From the NCBI GenBank assembly GCA_000733355.1, contig JNVV01000125.1:1-12832 (forward strand): DNA of 12,832 nucleotides, read 5' to 3'. The DNA is from Falciphora oryzae (lineage: Eukaryota; Ascomycota; Sordariomycetes; Magnaporthales; Magnaporthaceae). This document shows positions 1-7,088 of this stretch, piece by piece. How positions within the stretch are numbered: the stretch's first letter is position 1; each line of letters begins with the position of its first letter. The notes under the pieces are model-generated. The model searched no databases. It saw only the letters and a list, made by a program, of their open reading frames with translations, and was not told the DNA's origin. The position numbers were made by a program, and so were the translations under genes.

Positions 1-103
1 ACCCCATACAAAATAATTTTTCGGAAAATCGCTTGCGGCACCGGAAGCCCCCACGGCGGAGAACCCGCGGGATCGATGTCGGTGGGTATATGAGGGAAGC
101 GAT

Positions 104-264
104 TGTTGGCGCCCCTCAACTGCAATACAAGCCTATTCACCCCACTAAGCTTGGGGCCCCGACAGCGCTATTTATAGCGCCTGTCAGGGCCCAATCCAAC
201 TAACCGAGACCCTGCTGGCCACTGTGACTGCGCTGCAAATCCCCGATTTGACCTCCCAATATCA
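104..264. repeat. LTR-like terminal sequence of a further element (uncertain)
   Basis: This GC-rich block abuts the AT-rich copia RNase H, whose homology stops near 265. Read on the minus strand it starts TGATATTGGG and ends GGCGCCAACA, so it has TG...CA ends, and it contains TATAAATAG. Read on the plus strand it starts TGTTGGCGCC just after a short purine run (GAGGGAAG, 92-99). Both readings suit an LTR whose internal region continues left out of the window. The flanking pentamers (GCGAT at 99-103, AATAA at 265-269) do not match, so a solo LTR with a target duplication is not supported. Bases 1-103 show nothing I recognise. The right boundary is approximate. Confidence 0.35.
151..194. repeat. 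Imperfect 44-bp palindrome with TATA-like centre
   Basis: The left arm TTGGGGCCCCGACAGCGCTA (151-170) and right arm TAGCGCCTGTCAGGGCCCAA (175-194) are complementary apart from a C/T position and single-base indels. They are separated by TTTA. The centre reads CTATTTATAG on the plus strand and CTATAAATAG on the minus strand, so a TATA-like box lies at the axis. The palindrome is inside the LTR-like block. It may be a promoter element or a hairpin in the transcript. Confidence 0.7.
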
Positions 265-497
265 ATAATAACGTAGCTTTTTAAAAAGTGCTTTGTTTTG
301 GGGTCGTTTGCAAAGGAAAAATCTCCCGCAATTTTTAAGTGCTTAGTTTTTCGGCTCCGACCATACTTAATATTCAGGAACCTCGTTCCGTGCAGGTATT
401 TAATCGTTTGGTTTGCGGCTTTATAATACGCAGGCGAGGGGTTGGTTAGGTATTTGGAAAGCGCTGTAGTTGCGTGCGTAACGTCGGGTTTAACCAT
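265..497 (-). pseudogene. Copia RT C-terminus / RNase H fragment
   Basis: From the methionine at 497 the minus frame shows the end of the copia RT and the start of RNase H: an MVKPDVTHA segment, then NPSPAYYKAANQTIKYL, a YGRSRKTKHLKIAGD stretch and SFANDPKTK. These match the usual order of the family (R-PD-A, NP...H...A...YL-GT, L-ASD-SFAD). Homology ends near 'KSYVI', about 265, just where the GC-rich LTR-like block begins. The remaining RNase H, including the Ser/Thr-rich STTEAE region, is absent. The frame is the same as that of the RT to its right, separated only by stop codons near 500-533. Confidence 0.7.
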
Positions 498-1560
498 AAT
501 AGCTGTATAAAGTATCGACCTTACTTTTTCCTAAAAAATTAGTATTTTTTGCGTAGTAGCCGTGCTTAAATGCTTCGTAAGCTTTTTAACGGGGAGCGGG
601 ATGCTTAGGGAAATTGCTTTATTATTAAGGTTAAAGCGGTAGGCGATTTTTTTAATATAGGAGTTATGCAATAGGGTAACTGTACGGTCCTTTTTATTCC
701 TAACGATCCTTATGCCTAAAAACCACTCCAGTAATCCTTTTCGCATTTCGTATTTGTCGCGGAAACCTTCCAAAACGCGTTGTGCTTTGCCCGTATGCTT
801 TTTACAGTAAAAAAGCACGATATCGTCGATATAAAAAAGCAGGAACATTTAGCGCGTTTCGTTTATAAATAGGCAGGGCTCGTTTGCAGCCGCTTTTAAG
901 CCAAACTCCCTAAGGGTTGCTACTAACTTTCGATACCAAAGTAAAGGAAAGTTTCGCATTCCGTAAAGGGCTTTTCGAAGGCGTGCTACGTAGTTTGGCT
1001 TTGTAAAGCCAGGTGGAAGGTTAACGTAAATTGGTTCGTGGTTTGTACCGAGCTTTACGTATAGGAACGCGTTGTTTACGTCCATTTGGTGCGCTTCCAA
1101 ATTAAAAAAAGCTATAATCGCCATTATGATCTGGAACGTTCGAGCAGCGAGCGTTGCGGCATAGGTGTTTTATAGCGAGTTAACCGGTTGTTAGTTACCC
1201 CTAACCACTGCCTTCGCTTTAAATTTTTCAAGGTATCCGTTTTCGTTAAATTTATAGGCAAATACCCATTTAATATCGAGCGCTTTATTAAAGGCTTTAG
1301 AACGTGGTAGCTTAGCTCAAATGCCTTTTTTTATAAACCCCGTCATTTTTGCCAAAGCGGCTTTTTTGAACTAGGGTCCTAACGGGTGCTTATTAAGGTT
1401 TTTTTAGGATTTGGGGACGCTTTATAAAGCATCCCGGTGTATTTTTTTACCTATTTGGTACTTAAGCCTGTTTGCCGTTTTTAAGGTTATGGCCGTAACG
1501 ACCTCGTAAAAGGGACGGTGGCTTTCGAAGCTTTTTGTTATCGCTTTTTAATGATTAAGC
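498..1560 (-). pseudogene. Copia reverse transcriptase, stop-riddled
   Basis: One minus-strand frame runs through the RT fingers and palm. It shows KWVFAYKF near 1270, then QMDVNNAFL, IYVNLPPGF, RLRKALYGMR and LLWYRKL in 849-1124. A TAA at 849-851 follows, then the catalytic FYIDDIVLF (the YxDD box) just downstream, and EWFLGIRIV near 720. Pieces 849-1124 and 531-848 share a frame and are separated by that single stop. More stops lie at 531-533 and upstream of 1124. The N-terminal part near 1500-1560 (SHRPFYE) is faint. The catalytic Asp pair is intact, but the number of stops makes this a pseudogene. Confidence 0.85.
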
Positions 1561-2560
1561 AAATACGTGCAAAAAAAGTCGTCCTACCGCTATTTAAGTG
1601 GTTTCCTTTTAAAGGGTTGATTTGTTGGCTTTTTGCTTTGCAACGTGGCGAACACGTAGTTAATAAGGTTCCTTTGCTAATTGGCCTTCCTTTTTAGGGA
1701 TCGTTTTTTTTAGCCTTTGCCTTTTTGCCGCCCTTAAGTTTTTGGCAAACTGTTAAGCGGTTGGTATTTGAGGAGCAGGTGGTGCTTGCGCCGGTGTTTG
1801 TAAAACATTCGCTAATTGTTGCGGCGTAAATGAAAGGGGCCGTTGTTGATTTTTTTAATTAGTAGTTAATCGGTTTTAATTATAATAATGTTTCAGATTT
1901 CCGGGTTTTCGTTAGGTTTCGGAATATTTGGTTGGTGTTTCCGCGTATCCGAGTAACGTGCGGGAAAGCGCGCTATAGGAAGCGAGCGTTAACGCCCTCT
2001 TTGCGGTTTATTTTCGTTACCCCTTAGGTTGGTAGGGCCACCCCTTACCTTATTAGGGCTGCTATCGGAGTCGCTATCCGGTTCCTAACCGCGCACCGGC
2101 TTTTTTGCTTGGCTGCTTTTTAAAGCATTTGGAATCGGGATTTTTTACGCGGTTTAACGTCGCACGTTTACGGCGTTTTCCGCGTTTTTTTAGGCCAGTT
2201 TTACAATTTGCTTTTTAGGAGGTTGGTCGTTAACGATCTTTTTTAGCGCCCGCACCCCCGAATTTTAACCCGGATATTCGGTTACTGTAATGGGTGCTTC
2301 CGGAATTTCTGGCGTTAAAAATTCGAATGCATTTGCAAGTTCTTTTCGGAATTGAAAAGGTTTTTCCTGCTTATTTATTGCCAAAAGCATATCGTATATT
2401 TCTTAGGCGATAAAAGGCTCCTTTTCCAGCCTTAAAAAAAAGGTTCTTTTATCGAAACGCACGTCGCGGGATACTATAATACGTGCTTTGTTTGGTATTT
2501 AAATCTTGTAAATATGCGAGGCTTTGTAGCCTATTAGGTATCCGATATGCCCACGCGGTT
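1561..2560 (-). pseudogene. Copia linker between integrase and RT, heavily decayed
   Basis: This 1-kb stretch has no open frame of note on either strand. On the minus strand it can be read as the poorly conserved region between copia integrase and RT, with many stops. Recognisable scraps are VSRDVRFDKRTFF near 2450, which is the usual end of the integrase/start of linker motif, and EKEPFIA just downstream. Base composition is AT-rich like the rest of the copia. I see no other gene, RNA or repeat here. Confidence 0.5.
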
Positions 2561-2721
2561 ATATTTTAAATTCAGTGCGTTTGTTATTTTTAGCTTTTTC
2601 CCGGTTAAGCACGTAAGCTCGGCAGCCGTAAGTATAAACCCCGTCCCAATTCGGGCGCAAATCCGTTTTTAGCCCCTTAATAAGCTCCGGGGTATAGTAA
2701 CGGAAATACCCTTTGAACTAG

Positions 2722-2726
2722 GAAAG
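2722..2726. repeat. Target-site duplication GAAAG (left copy)
   Basis: GAAAG immediately precedes the 141-bp TG...CA element and is repeated at 2868-2872 immediately after it. Confidence 0.7.
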
Positions 2727-2867
2727 TGTGACGAGCGTGGCGTACAACCCCGCACGCACCGTCCTGGCACCTTCATAAGTCAGCTTCAGTGACTGTGCAG
2801 ACAGTCCTGAATCGTACCCTTTTGTGGGTGTGTAGTGCATTGGGAGTGACTTATGCCGATCGTTACA
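2727..2867. mobile_element. 141-bp TG...CA insertion, probable solo LTR
   Basis: The insert starts TGTGACGAGCG and ends CGATCGTTACA. These ends are inverted copies matching at 9 of 11 positions. It is flanked by the 5-bp direct repeats GAAAG (2722-2726 and 2868-2872). TG...CA ends with a 5-bp duplication are the signature of LTR retroelement integration. It interrupts the copia integrase frame, and precise removal restores that frame, so the boundaries are well supported. It is less AT-rich than its host copia, suggesting later arrival. It has no ORF of its own. It could instead be a very short TRIM/SMART-like element or a MITE. Its strand cannot be fixed. Confidence 0.75.
2774..2855. repeat. 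Internal inverted repeats of the 141-bp element
   Basis: CATAAGTCA (2774-2782) is the exact reverse complement of TGACTTATG (2847-2855). Inside lies a second perfect inverted repeat, GACTGT (2791-2796) and ACAGTC (2801-2806), around GCAG. They would let the short element fold as a hairpin. Confidence 0.75.
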
Positions 2868-2872
2868 GAAAG
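2868..2872. repeat. Target-site duplication GAAAG (right copy)
   Basis: GAAAG follows the final CA of the small insertion and matches 2722-2726. The copia integrase frame resumes from here. Confidence 0.7.
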
Positions 2873-3493
2873 TATGGCTTCGTTAGGCGAGCGCATCCCT
2901 TTCGAAGGCGAAGGGCTTATATTTTTAAGCCAAATGGCTGCGTAAACGGTTTCCGGCCAAAGCTTTTTAGGAAGGTTGGCGCTTTGCCGCATACGTATCG
3001 AACGAATAATAACGTCCTGTCCTGCGCGTTTTATTTTGCTATTAGGTTTATAAGTATCCAACGGTGGGTTTTCCAGCTCGATATTTATGGATTTACACCA
3101 CTTTTAGTACCATGTTTTCCCTTTATGCGCGATCAGGGTTAGCTCGTTGTTATACCGGAAAATAGCGACTTTTAAACCGTACTAACGGGCGACCCAAGCT
3201 TCCCAATTAATTAGCAAAAGCGTAAGTTTATTAGCACTTTTGCCGGATATCGTATACCTTTAAAATTTGCCATTAAAGTCGTTTTTTAGTAGTAAAAGGA
3301 CCTTTTGTTTATTTCCGCTGGATGGAAAATGGAATAGGTCTAACCAAACCTTCCAAAATGGCCTGGGGGCCGGGTCCATTTTGCGTCGAAAAATAAGCGC
3401 TTTAGCATACGTTATCGCGCAATCCTCGCATTCGATTTGCCGTATCCTTTTAATCCGTACATTCCGAGCGCTTTAAACCATGGCTTTAAGTGC

Positions 3494-3922
3494 TTATTGA
3501 CCTAAATGCCCATTCCGCAAGTGCCATAAATATGCCGTATCTTCCTTAGGTTTAGTGTGATCGATGTTAGGGCGCCAGGTCGGATTGGCGCGCACTCGCC
3601 GAAAGTATTCGCTGCGTATAGCCATTACGAGCTTTGGTAAGAACTGTTCGAATGCTTTTAAAGCACGATTGTAAAAGGAAAAATGCTTGTATTCGAAAAA
3701 AACAATATTGTTTTTGCGTTTTAACTGCCTAACGAAAAGGTTCGAATTTAAAGGTCCAATACGCAAAGTGCAATTTAGGCCACAAAACCAGACGCTTGTA
3801 GCCCTAAATTTCGCTTCGGAAATGATATTAACGTAAAAACTATCCATAAATGCGACGTCGTTAAACACCAGGTCCTTATCGCCGAAAAGCGATTTTTTAA
3901 AAGTGCGCTTTCCTTTGCCCAA
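3494..3922 (-). pseudogene. Copia GAG-pre-integrase domain
   Basis: This 142-codon open segment runs from GKGKRTFKKSLFGDKDL to DTAYLWHLRNGHLGQ. It ends in the LWH-R-GH-G signature of the GAG-pre-integrase domain that joins copia protease to integrase. Within it, NDVAFMDSFYVNIISEAKFR matches the usual 'V-Y-P-L--NLISV--L' stretch in position. It is the longest surviving open piece of the element and sits between the protease remnant on its right and the integrase core on its left. A stop at 3494 and one just upstream of 3922 (GT-stop-TLPILGKGK) break the polyprotein. Confidence 0.8.
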
Positions 3923-4404
3923 TATCGGGAGCGTTTAGGTACCGCATTTTACGGTTTTGTTACCGTCGTTCAGTAAAAAAGATCCTAAGTCCAGCTTATT
4001 AATGGAATTAACCAAATATATTACACCGCAATTATTTAGGAACGTGCTATACCAATGCGCGCTATGCACCGGGCTAATCGTTAAATACACCGCATTAGCG
4101 TTGCTAATGTTTTCGAAAATTGCCGCGTTAATATGGTTTAGTTTGGGCTAGTTTTGGTTGTTTTTTAAACTTTACTAGTGTTTCCCCCAATCGGAATTAG
4201 CGAAACGATTAATTCTTAGTAGGGTTTTTTTAAAGCCTTTCCATTATGGCTTTTTAAGTTCTTTTTTAATCGTTTTAACCTTTTATTCGGTAAAAGGTTT
4301 GCCGCGTATCGCAAACTTTATAAGGGCGTACTATATGGTCCAGCACCATTTTAGCTTTTATAGGTAATTTTTATAGCTAGCCGGGTAATTAACGTGGTTC
4401 ATTA
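3923..4404 (-). pseudogene. Copia gag C-terminus / aspartic protease remnant
   Basis: On the minus strand, near 4080-3930, the frame reads HWYSTFLNNCGVIYLVN, then KLDLGSFLLND and NKTVKCGT-stop-TLPILGKGK. This is where copia proteases carry their DSGAS-type catalytic loop and the following 'I-GxGT' strand. The catalytic Asp is not visible: NNCG stands at the expected place, so the site is decayed or the family is divergent. Farther right (4150-4404) the frame is riddled with stops and has only scraps rich in Lys, such as KKELKKP. It ends abruptly at 4404 where the Fot1/pogo element begins. Confidence 0.55.
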
Positions 4405-4434
4405 GTGAGTGGCGCACATCAGCGAGTGGCGCAC
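4405..4434. repeat. Tandem subterminal repeats of the DNA transposon
   Basis: GTGAGTGGCGCAC (4405-4417) and GCGAGTGGCGCAC (4422-4434) share GAGTGGCGCAC, spaced 17 bp apart. Repeated motifs at the ends of Fot1/pogo elements are common and may bind the transposase. They sit next to a TA dinucleotide, the expected target. Confidence 0.6.
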
Positions 4435-4537
4435 CCAAACTCGACCATTTAACAATCGACGCGCATACTAACCCAATAACGCTAGGAATCCATTCAAACT
4501 ACTCAAAACTATATACATCAAACATTTCTACTTCTTC

Positions 4538-5156
4538 CTAACAGGTGCGCGCATTGTGTCCGGTTTTGCCGCAGGTGCCACATCGCCGACGAGTCGTCGT
4601 CGCCCTCCTTTTTTAACCCCCATGGTCGCGCATTTTTTGCTATAGCTATCCATCCAGCTCCTGCTGGTCCAAAACATCTCGTACCTCGTTGATAGTAAGT
4701 AACCCTCCAAATCGAACACGTGTTTTTTTAGCCCTCCGGCGTTTGCTTAGTGCTTCGTTCGCCTTTCGTAGCCTGGAGCACTCTTCTTTTAAAAGGTTAA
4801 TTTAATGCATAATTGCTTTGGCCCTTTTCGCAAACTAGTCCACAACCGCTAGCATGGATGTTGGAAAACTGCTTTAGTAATTAGAAATTCGAATTTTAAT
4901 ATGTTCGGATTGCGAAATTGCTTCCCTGGCTGTCCGGGGCGTTTTGGAAGTCCAAAGTTCGGGATCGTTCAAAAGCGTCCTTAGGGGGGTTGGAGTCCGT
5001 AACTTTACATCCAGCTTTTCCAAAACCGAATCCGGATTAAAAGGAGTAAGGCTAGCCCTTCGGAAGCCTTCTTAAATGTTTTCCTTAGTTATAAAAGCAA
5101 AGAATGCCGCTTTAAACGCTAAAAGGAACTCGACTTTAGTTACGTAATTAACGTGC
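4538..5156 (-). pseudogene. Fot1/pogo-like transposase C-terminal fragment
   Basis: One minus-strand frame starts at the LTR junction with HVNYVTKVEFLLAFKAAF, then FNPDSVLEKLDVKLRTPTP, WTSKTPRTAREA, RLRKANEALSKRRRAKK and ends RRCGTCGKTGHNARTC. This is the order of fungal Fot1/pogo transposases after the DDE catalytic core: the ITK--FL-AF-AAF linker, the N-P--VL--L-V-LRTPTP segment, a Lys/Arg-rich coiled coil and a C-terminal CCHC knuckle (C-x2-C-x4-H-x4-C, 4541-4585). The frame holds about nine TAA/TAG codons. Catalytic residues are not in the window, being on the far side of the gypsy insertion. Confidence 0.8.
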
Positions 5157-5188
5157 TGTTAGAGGGCTGGATCCCATTGGCTCAGCCA

Positions 5189-5248
5189 CGGGCTCGTGCC
5201 CGAGGCCTGCGCCTTTGGGTCCGCGCCACAACGCTCGGGCCCCCGAGC
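5189..5248 (+). promoter_or_regulatory. Palindromes upstream of the LTR TATA box
   Basis: CGGGC-TCGT-GCCCG (5189-5202) and GCTCGGG-CC-CCCGAGC (5233-5248) are perfect inverted repeats. The second ends two bases before the TATA box. Such symmetrical GC motifs are plausible binding sites for dimeric zinc-cluster regulators. That role is inference. The same sites are present in the 3' LTR. Confidence 0.45.
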
Positions 5249-5250
5249 TG

Positions 5251-5257
5251 TATATAG
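5251..5257 (+). promoter_or_regulatory. LTR TATA box
   Basis: TATATAG is the only TATA-like motif in the LTR. It lies about 50 bases before the segment (5305-5316) that would be the RNA 5' end if the element primes on itself. The motif also reads TATATA on the minus strand. Confidence 0.6.
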
Positions 5258-5308
5258 CGGATTCCGCGCGTGGCCCTGCGGAGCAGGCCACCCTCCCCTT
5301 TACCCCTC

Positions 5309-5377
5309 GTAGTTCGACAATACAACCAAGTCCCTACAAGCGCGCCAACGTTGTAGGACCCTTACAATACGAACTAC
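5309..5377 (+). other. Putative self-primer and primer-binding site
   Basis: GTAGTTCG (5309-5316, in the LTR) is the exact reverse complement of CGAACTAC (5370-5377), which begins three bases after the likely LTR end CTTACA. CCTC (5305-5308) could add pairs with GAGG (5386-5389) across a bulge. A TGG-starting tRNA primer site is absent after the LTR. Tf1 of fission yeast, a chromovirus, folds the first 11 nt of its RNA onto a primer site next to the LTR. The position downstream of the TATA box fits the same scheme. The pairing is short, so this remains an inference. Confidence 0.5.
5333..5357 (+). repeat. U5 hairpin in the LTR
   Basis: CCTACAA (5333-5339) and TTGTAGG (5351-5357) form a perfect 7-bp stem around an 11-base loop near the LTR end, between the two halves of the putative self-priming duplex. 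It is repeated in the 3' LTR at 12796-12820. Confidence 0.6.
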
Positions 5378-5397
5378 CAAATCACGAGGAACACAAG

Positions 5398-5415
5398 CCG
5401 CAAGTAGGCTTGCGG
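5398..5415 (+). promoter_or_regulatory. Hairpin abutting the gag start codon
   Basis: CCGCAAG (5398-5404) and CTTGCGG (5409-5415) pair perfectly around TAGG, and the stem ends on the base before the gag ATG. An alternative, exclusive stem is AAGCC (5395-5399) with GGCTT (5407-5411). It might slow initiation or take part in RNA packaging or dimerisation. Function is not known. Confidence 0.5.
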
Positions 5416-6978
5416 ATGTCGCAGCCGCAGCCTCCCCAGCCAGGAAAAACATTCACGGTCCCTGAAGGTAGCTCCTCAGAAGACTCGGATTCCGCATCTG
5501 AGCTAGGGGTTAGCGCCTTCGAGGGTAGTGCGTTACAACAGCTTCTAAGGCTAGGCACCGAGGAAGAGGAAGAGGAAGGGCCCATCCCTAAAAAAGTGGA
5601 ATTCGTTCCATCAGAGGATAGCGGCCCAGAGGACGAGGCCGAGGACGGGGTAGCACCCCCAAGCAAAGAAGAGGAAGCACCGGGACCTGCGGGTTCCGCG
5701 TCACAAAAGGAGGAATCAACAGATTCAAAAGAAGAGGGAAGCGAGGCCCGGATGGCTGATAACCACGCCATGGACGAGGCACCCGCACAGCAGACGACGG
5801 CCTCTCAGGGGATCACCGAAACGGCACAGAAGCTTCGAGCGAGAGAGGAACTTAAGCAGCTGATCAAAGAGGCGCTATCCGCCGAACATCAAGCGGCCGG
5901 AAGAGAGACCTACCTATTGGAGGTTAAGAAGGATGGCGGCGCGGTACGGTCGAAGGACTACAAAGAAAGGGCGACGCCGTGGCCCACCTGGGACGGTGCG
6001 CAATCCACCTTTCACGCCTACATGAAGGAAATGATCTTCAAGTACAACCTTAACCGGGAGTTGGGCATGCTAGGGCCCAACCACAAAGTTTGGCTGGAGA
6101 TTTATCAAACGCTTCCCCAAAGGCGGAAAAAGCAGGTGGAACACTTCTGGGAATCTGGAGGCCCCGGTCAGGAGTGCGACCCGACCACCTTTTTGGAAAA
6201 ACTTCGCTCTACCTTTGGGACCGCACAGGACAAGGCACAAGCGATACTACAAATGCGGGACCTCAAACAAAAGGAGGGGCAAACATTCAGCGAATTCGCC
6301 CCTATTTTCGAGGACGTGTTGGGAAGGGCCGGCGGAAGCAGCTGGCCAGACGAGGCAAAGCTCGCATACCTAAAGGGATGCCTTAATCGCAGCTTTTCCG
6401 ACGCCTTAGCGGTGGTTAAGCTACCCGACGATTTCCAATCCCATTTGGCGGAGCTCCATAGTATTACAGTTAATTGGGAGCGCACGCAGCAGTTCGCAAA
6501 ACTGCGCAAGGAGCGACAGAAGAAGCGGAAGGGAAAAGGGAACAACGAAAGGGGGGAGGGCCAGAAACCCCAATTTCAAACCCACTCCAACCCCGCTCGA
6601 GGCCCCGCGTCCGCAGCTGCGGATATCGCCAATGGAGATGCGCGCCGAGACTCCGATGGGGATATGATTATAAGCTCCACCCGCTTTACCCGCGGACGGG
6701 GGAATAGGGGCGGGACACGCGGAACGCGAGGAGGTGCGCCCGGCAAAGGGTTTTTACGGGGCCGAGGAGGCTCCTCCTCAGCCGGCGCCCGCAAAGCGCA
6801 GTGGGTTTCCCAAAAGGAACGCGAGCGCCGCCAAGAGTCGGGCCGCTGCTTAAAGTGCGGTGCAGGTAACCACTATGTGGGAAGCTGCCCGTATTTACCG
6901 GCCACCCGGCCCCGTAGCGGCGAAAGCGATGCCGCGATCCGAAAAATGGGGACGGCCGAAACGGAGTACCCCCCATAG
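5416..6978 (+). CDS. Gag polyprotein of the chromovirus
   Basis: Gag forms the virus-like particle and packages the element RNA. The ATG at 5416 (MSQPQPPQPGK) is the first ATG after the presumed RNA start. The frame is open further upstream only through the LTR. The 520-residue product has an acidic Ser/Glu-rich N-terminal third, then a retrotransposon gag/capsid-like region (about residues 190-360: WPTWDGAQSTFHAYM, FLEKLRSTFG, LKQKEGQTFSEFAPIFEDV, LAYLKGCLNRSF). Next come a Lys/Arg-rich segment, an RGG-type stretch (RGRGNRGGTRGTRGG) and one CCHC knuckle (C-x2-C-x4-H-x4-C, 6847-6888). It ends at TAG 6976-6978. The frame continues open to TAA 7033-7035, so the TAG may be a mutated Trp codon and the ancestral end may be 7035. 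Confidence 0.9.
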   Translation: MSQPQPPQPGKTFTVPEGSSSEDSDSASELGVSAFEGSALQQLLRLGTEEEEEEGPIPKKVEFVPSEDSGPEDEAEDGVAPPSKEEEAPGPAGSASQKEESTDSKEEGSEARMADNHAMDEAPAQQTTASQGITETAQKLRAREELKQLIKEALSAEHQAAGRETYLLEVKKDGGAVRSKDYKERATPWPTWDGAQSTFHAYMKEMIFKYNLNRELGMLGPNHKVWLEIYQTLPQRRKKQVEHFWESGGPGQECDPTTFLEKLRSTFGTAQDKAQAILQMRDLKQKEGQTFSEFAPIFEDVLGRAGGSSWPDEAKLAYLKGCLNRSFSDALAVVKLPDDFQSHLAELHSITVNWERTQQFAKLRKERQKKRKGKGNNERGEGQKPQFQTHSNPARGPASAAADIANGDARRDSDGDMIISSTRFTRGRGNRGGTRGTRGGAPGKGFLRGRGGSSSAGARKAQWVSQKERERRQESGRCLKCGAGNHYVGSCPYLPATRPRSGESDAAIRKMGTAETEYPP

Positions 6979-7022
6979 CTCGAAGGAAAAGACGACCCAG
7001 CGGAATCCTTTGCCCAAAAGGA

Positions 7023-7062
7023 GGGAAAAGAGTAACCCCGGAGCAAAGTCGTGCCCCGGGGT
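7023..7062 (+). promoter_or_regulatory. Candidate -1 ribosomal frameshift signal, gag to pol
   Basis: The heptamer G GGA AAA (7023-7029) is in the gag frame in the canonical X XXY YYZ phase, one codon before the TAA at 7033-7035. After a 5-base spacer comes a perfect 7-bp stem, ACCCCGG (7035-7041) with CCGGGGT (7056-7062). It can extend by two more pairs inside a 14-base loop. A -1 slip moves ribosomes from the gag frame exactly into the pol frame. In this copy gag stops earlier at 6976, and pol has a TAA at 7086, so the signal is probably not used now. Confidence 0.6.
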
Positions 7063-7088
7063 CGGCAGAGCTCCAACAGCTCCCATAA

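Larger units (their letters stand above)
2561..3493 (-). pseudogene. Copia integrase, split by a 141-bp insertion
   Basis: The minus strand shows the integrase core in broken frames: CEDCAITYAKAL near 3420, KVWLDLFHF near 3340, LLLLKNDFNGKF near 3280, then NIELENPPLDTYKPN, KRAGQDVIIRSIR, ANLPKKLWPETVY and SPNEAI between about 3090 and 2880. These correspond to the zinc-binding end, the DDE core and the PP-NG-ER helix of copia integrases. After SPNEAI the frame enters foreign sequence (2727-2867) and resumes as YFRYYTPELIKG near 2700 and YGCRAYVLNRE near 2600. Removing the insert together with one GAAAG copy restores a continuous frame apart from a single TAG. Several other TAG/TAA codons interrupt it. 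Confidence 0.8.
265..4404 (-). mobile_element. Degraded Ty1/copia retrotransposon, RIP-like decay
   Basis: On the minus strand the copia (Pseudoviridae-type) order is recognisable from right to left: gag remnant and protease, GAG-pre-integrase, integrase, a long linker, reverse transcriptase, then a truncated RNase H. The sequence is AT-rich, and the reading frame is broken by many TAG/TAA codons, several where the family has Trp or Gln. This is the pattern expected from RIP. Its 5' part (gag N-terminus and 5' LTR) is missing because a Fot1/pogo element interrupts it at 4404/4405. The RNase H is cut short on the left, and no copia LTR can be assigned in the window. A 141-bp element sits within the integrase. 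It is surely inactive. Confidence 0.85.
4405..5156 (-). mobile_element. Fot1/pogo-type DNA transposon, 3' part only
   Basis: A TA dinucleotide at 4403-4404 precedes GTGAGTGGCGCAC, the probable outer end of the element. A pogo-family (Tc1/mariner superfamily) transposase remnant reads leftward up to its C-terminus at 4538. The element interrupts the copia gag region on the left. On the right it is cut in mid-codon by the 5' LTR of the gypsy element at 5157, so the N-terminal half of the transposase and the other terminal inverted repeat must lie beyond the window. No second TIR is visible, so the left limit is inferred. Confidence 0.7.
5157..5369 (+). repeat. 5' LTR
   Basis: The repeat starts TGTTAGAGGG and is identical over all 213 bases to 12620-12832. 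If LTRs here end in CA, the true end is 5366 (CTTACA, a near inverse of TGTTAG) and the LTR is 210 bp, leaving ATA before the putative primer site. The repeat has a TATATAG box and several GC-rich palindromes. It shows no sign of C-to-T decay. Confidence 0.93.

Noticed and set aside
2789..3142. 117-codon plus-strand frame
   Set aside because: It is antisense to the copia integrase and to the small LTR insertion, with no known motif.
4541..4585. Knuckle read as copia gag zinc finger
   Set aside because: The contiguous upstream frame is a Fot1/pogo transposase, and the copia frame ends at 4404.
5366..5420. tRNA primer-binding site after the 5' LTR
   Set aside because: No TGG-starting sequence complementary to a tRNA 3' end is present in the expected place.
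5382..5788. Minus-strand frames opposite gag
   Set aside because: They mirror the Glu/Ser-rich gag N-terminus. They show no domain and no splice signals were seen.
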